DNA of 10,067 bases, taken from positions 1 to 10,067 of the forward strand of contig SKJO01000094.1 in NCBI GenBank assembly GCA_007121975.1, read 5' to 3'. This document shows positions 7,098 to 10,067 of this stretch, one piece after another. Made by a program: the position numbers and the translations under genes. How positions within the stretch are numbered: the stretch's first letter is position 1; each line of letters begins with the position of its first letter. This stretch comes from Nitriliruptoraceae bacterium. GTDB taxonomy: Bacteria > Actinomycetota > Nitriliruptoria > Nitriliruptorales > Nitriliruptoraceae. The notes under the pieces are model-generated. The model was given only the letters and a program-made list of their open reading frames with translations. It had not been told where the DNA came from and ran no database searches.

Positions 7098-8177
7098 GTG
7101 GGTGATCGCGAGCCCGGTCACCGCGTCGAACACGTGCACGTCGGCGGGCTCCAGCGCCAGCTTCACCGCCGTACCTACCGCCACGCCCGGGGTGGGAACG
7201 ACCGCGCTCAGCGTGTGCTGGCCGTCGTCCACGTGCAGTTCGACCGACGGTCCGAGGAAGGCGCGGTGGCGCACCGTGCCGTGGATCACCCCGGCACCTC
7301 CTTCGTCGGTCAGGGTCAGGTCGGTGGGCCGGATGCCAACCATGATCCGCGTCCCGACGTGGGCGGTCAGCGCCGGCTCCCAGGTCGGGATGCGCAGGTC
7401 GTCGGCCGCCACCTCGACCCGGCCGCTGACGCGCTGGATGCGGCCCTCGATGAGGTTCATCGGGGGATCGCCGACCGCGCCGGCCACCACCACGTCCGCG
7501 GGTCGTCGGTGCATCTCACCGGCGGTGTCGACCTGCAGCAGTGCGCCGCGGTCGAGCACCGCGATGCGGTGGGCCATGCCCATCGCGATGCGCTGGTCGT
7601 TGGTGGCGACCACCAGCGTCAGGCCGTAGCCCTCCTGCAGCCCGACCAGTTCGCGCAGCAGCGTCGCGCGCCGCGGGGCGTCGATCCGGGCGAACGGTTC
7701 GTCCACCAGCACCGCGTGCTGGCCGGGGCGCACCAGGGTTCGTGCCAGCGCGACCTCGTGCCGCTCACCCTGGGCGAGCGTGCCGGGCCGCCTCGACAGC
7801 AGGTCGGTGAGCGAGAAGGCGCGGGCCTCGGCCTCGACCCGCTCGTCGATCTGTGCCCGGGGGGTCCGGCGGATCCGCAGGGAGAATCCGAGGTTGTCGC
7901 GCACGTCGAGGTGCGGCTGGAGGCTGCCGTCCTGGGTCACCATCGACAGGTCGCGTTCCCGCGGCGGGGCGTGGGTGACGTCGCGGCCGTCGATGCGGAT
8001 CCGGCCGTGGTCGACGTCCTGGACCCCGGCGATCACCCGCAGCAGTGAGGTCTTGCCCGACCCGCTGGCCCCGAGCAGCACCAGCCGCTCACGGTCGGCG
8101 ATGGCCAGGCTGACCCCGCGAACCAGCACCTGGCCCCCGCGGGAGGCGGTGATGTCCTCGAGTTCGATGCTGGCCAC
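7089..8177 (-). CDS. CUT1/MalK-like ABC transporter ATP-binding protein with altered signature and H-loop
   Basis: Predicted cytoplasmic ATPase of an importer, of the class that powers sugar (CUT1) uptake. The product is 362 residues, normal for MalK/UgpC relatives. Visible motifs: Walker A GASGSGKT (36-43), Q-loop VTQDG (Q82), Walker B VLVDEP with D159 and catalytic E160, and a D-loop-like ARID (163-166). The C-terminal third (about 238-362) is a TOBE/regulatory region with MNLIEG (240-245), GIRPTDL (281-287) and a terminal HVFDAVTG. Two motifs are off-consensus: the signature LSGGQ reads LAQGE (134-138), and the H-loop histidine of the usual THDQ is Asn193 in ATNDQ (191-195). GTG 8175-8177 is the start because MASIELEDIT is the family N-terminus; no Shine-Dalgarno is spaced for it, so it may be leaderless. 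No permease or binding protein lies in the window. Substrate is unknown; it could serve several permeases, as MsiK does, or pair with a second ATPase. Confidence 0.9.
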   Translation of the reverse strand: MASIELEDITASRGGQVLVRGVSLAIADRERLVLLGASGSGKTSLLRVIAGVQDVDHGRIRIDGRDVTHAPPRERDLSMVTQDGSLQPHLDVRDNLGFSLRIRRTPRAQIDERVEAEARAFSLTDLLSRRPGTLAQGERHEVALARTLVRPGQHAVLVDEPFARIDAPRRATLLRELVGLQEGYGLTLVVATNDQRIAMGMAHRIAVLDRGALLQVDTAGEMHRRPADVVVAGAVGDPPMNLIEGRIQRVSGRVEVAADDLRIPTWEPALTAHVGTRIMVGIRPTDLTLTDEGGAGVIHGTVRHRAFLGPSVELHVDDGQHTLSAVVPTPGVAVGTAVKLALEPADVHVFDAVTGLAITHGV

Positions 8178-8183
8178 CCTGCC

Positions 8184-8189
8184 AGTGTG
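8184..8189 (-). promoter_or_regulatory. Possible -10 box (CACACT on the - strand) for the ABC ATPase gene
   Basis: On the - strand CACACT lies 6 bases before the GTG start at 8177, the spacing of a leaderless -10, and shares A2 and T6 with TAnnnT but lacks the first T. A TAGGTC overlaps it just upstream and is an alternative. The start codon has only AGG directly against it, not a spaced ribosome binding site, which favours a leaderless or very short leader. Weak evidence. Confidence 0.22.
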
Positions 8190-8212
8190 ACCTACCCGGT
8201 CCCGGGCCGCCA

Positions 8213-8228
8213 GACGCCGGGCGGCGTC
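8213..8228. repeat. Palindrome GACGCC-gggc-GGCGTC in the divergent promoter region
   Basis: Perfect 6-base arms around a 4-base centre, midway between the ABC gene start (8177) and the hisA start (8319), and about 20 bases upstream of the hisA -10 box. Its location suits an operator for either divergent gene. It could also be chance in DNA this rich in G and C; no known operator is recognised. Confidence 0.35.
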
Positions 8229-8229
8229 A

Positions 8230-8247
8230 GACCGGGCCGACCGGGCC
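8230..8247 (+). repeat. Tandem 9-base repeat GACCGGGCC x2 abutting the hisA -10 box
   Basis: Two exact copies (8230-8238 and 8239-8247) stand head to tail and end directly at the TACGCT box. They fill the spacer between the -10 and where a -35 would lie. The core CCGGGCC also occurs at 8202-8208 in the same intergenic region. A regulator site is possible, but it is not identified. Confidence 0.4.
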
Positions 8248-8253
8248 TACGCT
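8248..8253 (+). promoter_or_regulatory. Putative -10 box (TACGCT) for hisA-hisF
   Basis: TACGCT fits TAnnnT and is flanked much like the hisD box (CTGGGC follows it at a similar place). Transcription would begin near 8260, giving a leader of about 59 bases before the hisA GTG. A promoter here is needed in any case, because the inverted ABC gene and the hairpin at 7070-7097 cut hisA-hisF off from the hisD operon. No good -35 is visible. Confidence 0.4.
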
Positions 8254-8307
8254 GGGCGGCCGCGGCGGGCAACGTCGTGTCCGTGCGTCCCCCCAAGCAT
8301 CCGTTCC

Positions 8308-8312
8308 AGGAG
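8308..8312 (+). promoter_or_regulatory. Ribosome binding site (AGGAG) fixing the hisA start
   Basis: AGGAG is followed after 6 bases by GTG 8319-8321. This decides the start of hisA: the frame is open back to a GTG at 8187, but that upstream stretch is not HisA-like and covers the promoter region. Confidence 0.75.
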
Positions 8313-8318
8313 CCCAGC

Positions 8319-9062
8319 GTGCTCACCCTGTACCCCGCCGTCGACCTCAAGGACGGCCGCGCCGTGCGGCTCACCCAGGGCCGTGCCGAGGACGAGACCG
8401 TCTACGACGTCGACCCGGTCGCGGCCGCCGGCCGCTTCGCGGATGCCGGCGCCGAGTGGTTGCACGTGGTCGACCTCGATGCCGCCTTCACCGGCGAGCC
8501 GCGCAACCGTCACCTGATCGCGGCGATCGTGGAGGCGACCGGCTGCCGGGTGCAGGCCTCCGGCGGGGTCCGCACGCTCGCTGACGTCGAGGCATCCTTG
8601 GGGTACGGCGCCGAGCGGGTGGTCATCGGCACCATGGCGCTCAGCGACCCGGGCTTCGTGGCCACCGTGCTCGACCGCGTCGGGCCGCGCATCGCCGTGG
8701 GCCTCGACGTGCGCGGCACCACCCTGCAGGCCCGCGGCTGGACCGAGGAGGCCGGCGAGCTGTTCGAGACCCTCGCGGTGCTCAGCGAACTCGGCGTGCC
8801 ACGGTTCGTGGTCACCGACGTCGCCCGGGACGGCATGCTGCAGGGACCCAACGCGGACCTGCTGCACCAGGTCGCCGAGGCCACCCCGGCGCACGTCACC
8901 GCCTCGGGCGGCGTGGCCAGCCTCGAGGACCTCGCGCTGCTCGCCGGCTGCCACGAGCAGGTCGATGCGGTCATCGTGGGCAAGGCCCTGTACGCCGGGG
9001 CGTTCACCGCCGAGCAGGCGCTGGCCGCCTGCGCCGCTCCGAGCGGGGGGCCGAGCGCATGA
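8319..9062 (+). CDS. hisA: ProFAR isomerase (HisA), possibly the bifunctional PriA type
   Basis: A (beta/alpha)8-barrel enzyme that isomerises the aminoaldose ProFAR to the aminoketose PRFAR, the substrate of HisH-HisF. The product from GTG 8319 is 247 residues, normal for the family. LYPAVDLKDGRAVRLTQG (4-21) carries the catalytic base Asp9 and Arg17; VVDLDAAF (50-57) is typical; FVVTDVARDG (163-172) carries the catalytic acid Asp167. Phosphate-binding loops are ASGGV (80-84, 195-199) and VGKALY (220-225). In actinobacteria this locus is often priA, which also does the TrpF step of tryptophan synthesis. Arg139 and Trp141 in ARGW align with Arg143 and Trp145 of the M. tuberculosis PriA as I recall it, so dual function is possible but not shown. 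Start chosen by AGGAG at 8308-8312. Its TGA overlaps the hisF ATG (ATGA). It begins a separate transcription unit from hisD-C-B-H. Confidence 0.95.
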   Translation: MLTLYPAVDLKDGRAVRLTQGRAEDETVYDVDPVAAAGRFADAGAEWLHVVDLDAAFTGEPRNRHLIAAIVEATGCRVQASGGVRTLADVEASLGYGAERVVIGTMALSDPGFVATVLDRVGPRIAVGLDVRGTTLQARGWTEEAGELFETLAVLSELGVPRFVVTDVARDGMLQGPNADLLHQVAEATPAHVTASGGVASLEDLALLAGCHEQVDAVIVGKALYAGAFTAEQALAACAAPSGGPSA

Positions 9063-9907
9063 GGGTCCCCGAGGTGGCACCCGTCGAGGCTGGCCCGGGG
9101 CTGGCCGCCCGGGTGATCCCGTGCCTGGACGTCACCGAGGGCCGGGTCGTCAAGGGCGTGAACTTCGTCGGGCTGCGCGATGCCGGCGACCCGGTCGAGC
9201 TGGCCCGCCGCTACGACCTCGAGGGGGCCGACGAGCTGGTCTTCCTCGACATCACCGCCTCGAGCGATGCACGCGCGATCCTGCGGGAGGTCGTCGAGCG
9301 CACCGCCGAGGAGGTGTCGATCCCGTTCGCGGTCGGCGGCGGGATGCGCTCGGTGACCGATGCGCGCGCGATGCTGCACGCCGGGGCCGACAAGATCGCG
9401 TTCAACACCGCGGCCGTGCAGCGCCCGGCGCTGCTGGCCGAGACCGCCGAGGCCGTGGGGTCGCAGTCGGTGGTGGTGGCCGTCGACGCCCGACGACGGG
9501 TGCACGACGATCCCGCCGCCGGCTGGCAGGTCTACGTGCACGGTGGACGCACCCCGACCGAGCACGACGCGCTGGCATGGTGCGCGAGGGCGGTCGAGCT
9601 CGGTGCCGGCGAGATCCTGCTGACCTCGATGGACCGCGACGGCACCAAGCAGGGCTTCGACCTCGAGCTGCTGCGTGCGGTCACCGACCGGGTGCGGGTG
9701 CCGGTGATCGCCTCGGGCGGGGCCGGGACCGCCGAGCACCTCGCCCAGGGCGTGCTCGAGGGGCACGCCTCGGCGGTGCTGGCCGCGTCGATCTTCCACT
9801 TCGGCGAGCTGAGCATCGCCGAGGTCAAGCACGAGATGGCCGCCCGTGGGGTGGTGGTGCGTGCGCCGCTGGATCAGGCCGGGGTCGGCTCGGCGAGCAG
9901 CGCCTGA
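9059..9907 (+). CDS. hisF: Imidazole glycerol phosphate synthase, cyclase subunit
   Basis: Barrel subunit that takes ammonia from HisH and converts PRFAR to imidazole glycerol phosphate and AICAR. The product is 282 residues, somewhat longer than the usual 250-260: about 13 extra N-terminal residues precede ARVIPCLDV, and a short Ala/Ser-rich tail ends it. Catalytic Asp24 (in PCLDV) and Asp143 (in AVDARR) match Asp11 and Asp130 of the Thermotoga enzyme. Lys32 in GRVVKGVNF, VGGGMRS (92-98), TSMDRDGTKQGFD (189-201) and ASGGAG (218-223) are all present. The ATG overlapping the hisA stop fits operon coupling. The last 34 bases are overlapped tail to tail by the - strand gene at the right edge, so hisI does not follow directly as it does in many actinobacteria. 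Confidence 0.96.
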   Translation: MRVPEVAPVEAGPGLAARVIPCLDVTEGRVVKGVNFVGLRDAGDPVELARRYDLEGADELVFLDITASSDARAILREVVERTAEEVSIPFAVGGGMRSVTDARAMLHAGADKIAFNTAAVQRPALLAETAEAVGSQSVVVAVDARRRVHDDPAAGWQVYVHGGRTPTEHDALAWCARAVELGAGEILLTSMDRDGTKQGFDLELLRAVTDRVRVPVIASGGAGTAEHLAQGVLEGHASAVLAASIFHFGELSIAEVKHEMAARGVVVRAPLDQAGVGSASSA

Positions 9908-10067
9908 CGCACCGCGTCCGCCACCTCGTCGCGTGAGCGGGCCGGGACCTGGTCCAGGCCGCAGTCCGGACAGCGGGTGGCCGGGATGTCGAGGTGCACG
10001 GTGAGCACCCCCAGCGGGGAGGCGTCGGCCACCGACACCGTGCGGGTCGTGCGGCGCACCGGCATGC
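9874..10067 (-). CDS. Small zinc-ribbon-like protein, probably YgiT/MqsA-type (5' end likely outside window)
   Basis: The - strand frame is open from the right edge to TGA at 9874-9876. From the first ATG (10065) it gives 63 residues, and the frame may continue past the edge. LTVHLDIPATRCPDCGLDQVPARSRDEVADAVRQAL resembles, in two halves, the second part of a YgiT/MqsA-type zinc-finger domain: a beta strand ending in a CxxCG knuckle (CPDCG, residues 33-37), then a short helix. Such domains normally need a second CxxC about 30 residues earlier, which would fall at or just past the window edge, so the ATG is probably internal. Proteins of this type include antitoxins and free-standing zinc fingers; no toxin partner is visible. 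It overlaps the hisF 3' end by 34 bases. Moderate confidence that it is a real gene, low for function. Confidence 0.55.
   Translation of the reverse strand, partial: MPVRRTTRTVSVADASPLGVLTVHLDIPATRCPDCGLDQVPARSRDEVADAVRQALLAEPTPA

Noticed and set aside
8187..8318. Upstream GTG (8187) as the start of hisA
   Set aside because: It adds 44 residues that are Pro/Gly/Arg-rich and unlike any HisA, lacks a ribosome binding site and overlaps the -10 box and repeats. GTG 8319 has AGGAG 6 bases upstream and the family N-terminus.
1..10067. Mobile elements, CRISPR array, tRNA/rRNA, phage or defence genes
   Set aside because: No transposase or integrase motifs, no spaced direct repeats, no tRNA-like cloverleaf and no defence domains were seen. 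All long genes are assigned to core metabolism, replication, signalling or transport.

Overview
This window is very GC-rich DNA with dense, head-to-tail genes, frequent GTG starts, stop/start overlaps of the ATGA/GTGA type and TAnnnT -10 boxes, some with almost no leader. Together with a DnaE1-type polymerase lying next to a hisD-C-B-H-A-F series, this points to a high-GC actinobacterium (Actinomycetota). A deep-branching class such as Nitriliruptoria would fit, but that is only an impression; the sequence does not prove it.

Layout. Bases 1-1389 hold the C-terminal 462 residues of the replicative DNA polymerase III alpha subunit (dnaE), which enters from the left edge. A 148-base gap follows with a -10-like box. 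Next comes a membrane-anchored PAS-GGDEF diguanylate cyclase (1538-3343), whose annotated start probably misses the true N-terminus. After a gap of 78 bases the first histidine block runs on the + strand: hisD, hisC, hisB and hisH (3422-7078). Each junction is a 4-base overlap, so these four genes look like one translationally coupled operon.

The histidine series is then interrupted. A CUT1/MalK-like ABC ATPase lies on the - strand (7089-8177) and converges on hisH. Only 10 bases separate the two stop codons, and both sit inside one near-perfect hairpin that looks like a two-way terminator. A divergent intergenic region of 141 bases, with a palindrome, a tandem 9-base repeat and a TACGCT box, separates the ATPase from a second histidine block, hisA-hisF (8319-9907). 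A small zinc-ribbon-like gene on the - strand enters from the right edge and overlaps the 3' end of hisF.

The six his genes supply the middle and late steps of histidine biosynthesis: HisA isomerises ProFAR, HisH-HisF make IGP and AICAR, HisB dehydrates IGP, HisC transaminates, and HisD makes the final two oxidations. hisG, hisE and hisI are not in the window. The other genes are unrelated in function (replication, c-di-GMP signalling, solute import). I found no mobile element, CRISPR array, RNA gene or new multi-gene system. The most notable points are the likely 5' frameshift of the cyclase gene, the ABC ATPase with altered signature and H-loop, the shared stop-codon hairpin and the split his operon.
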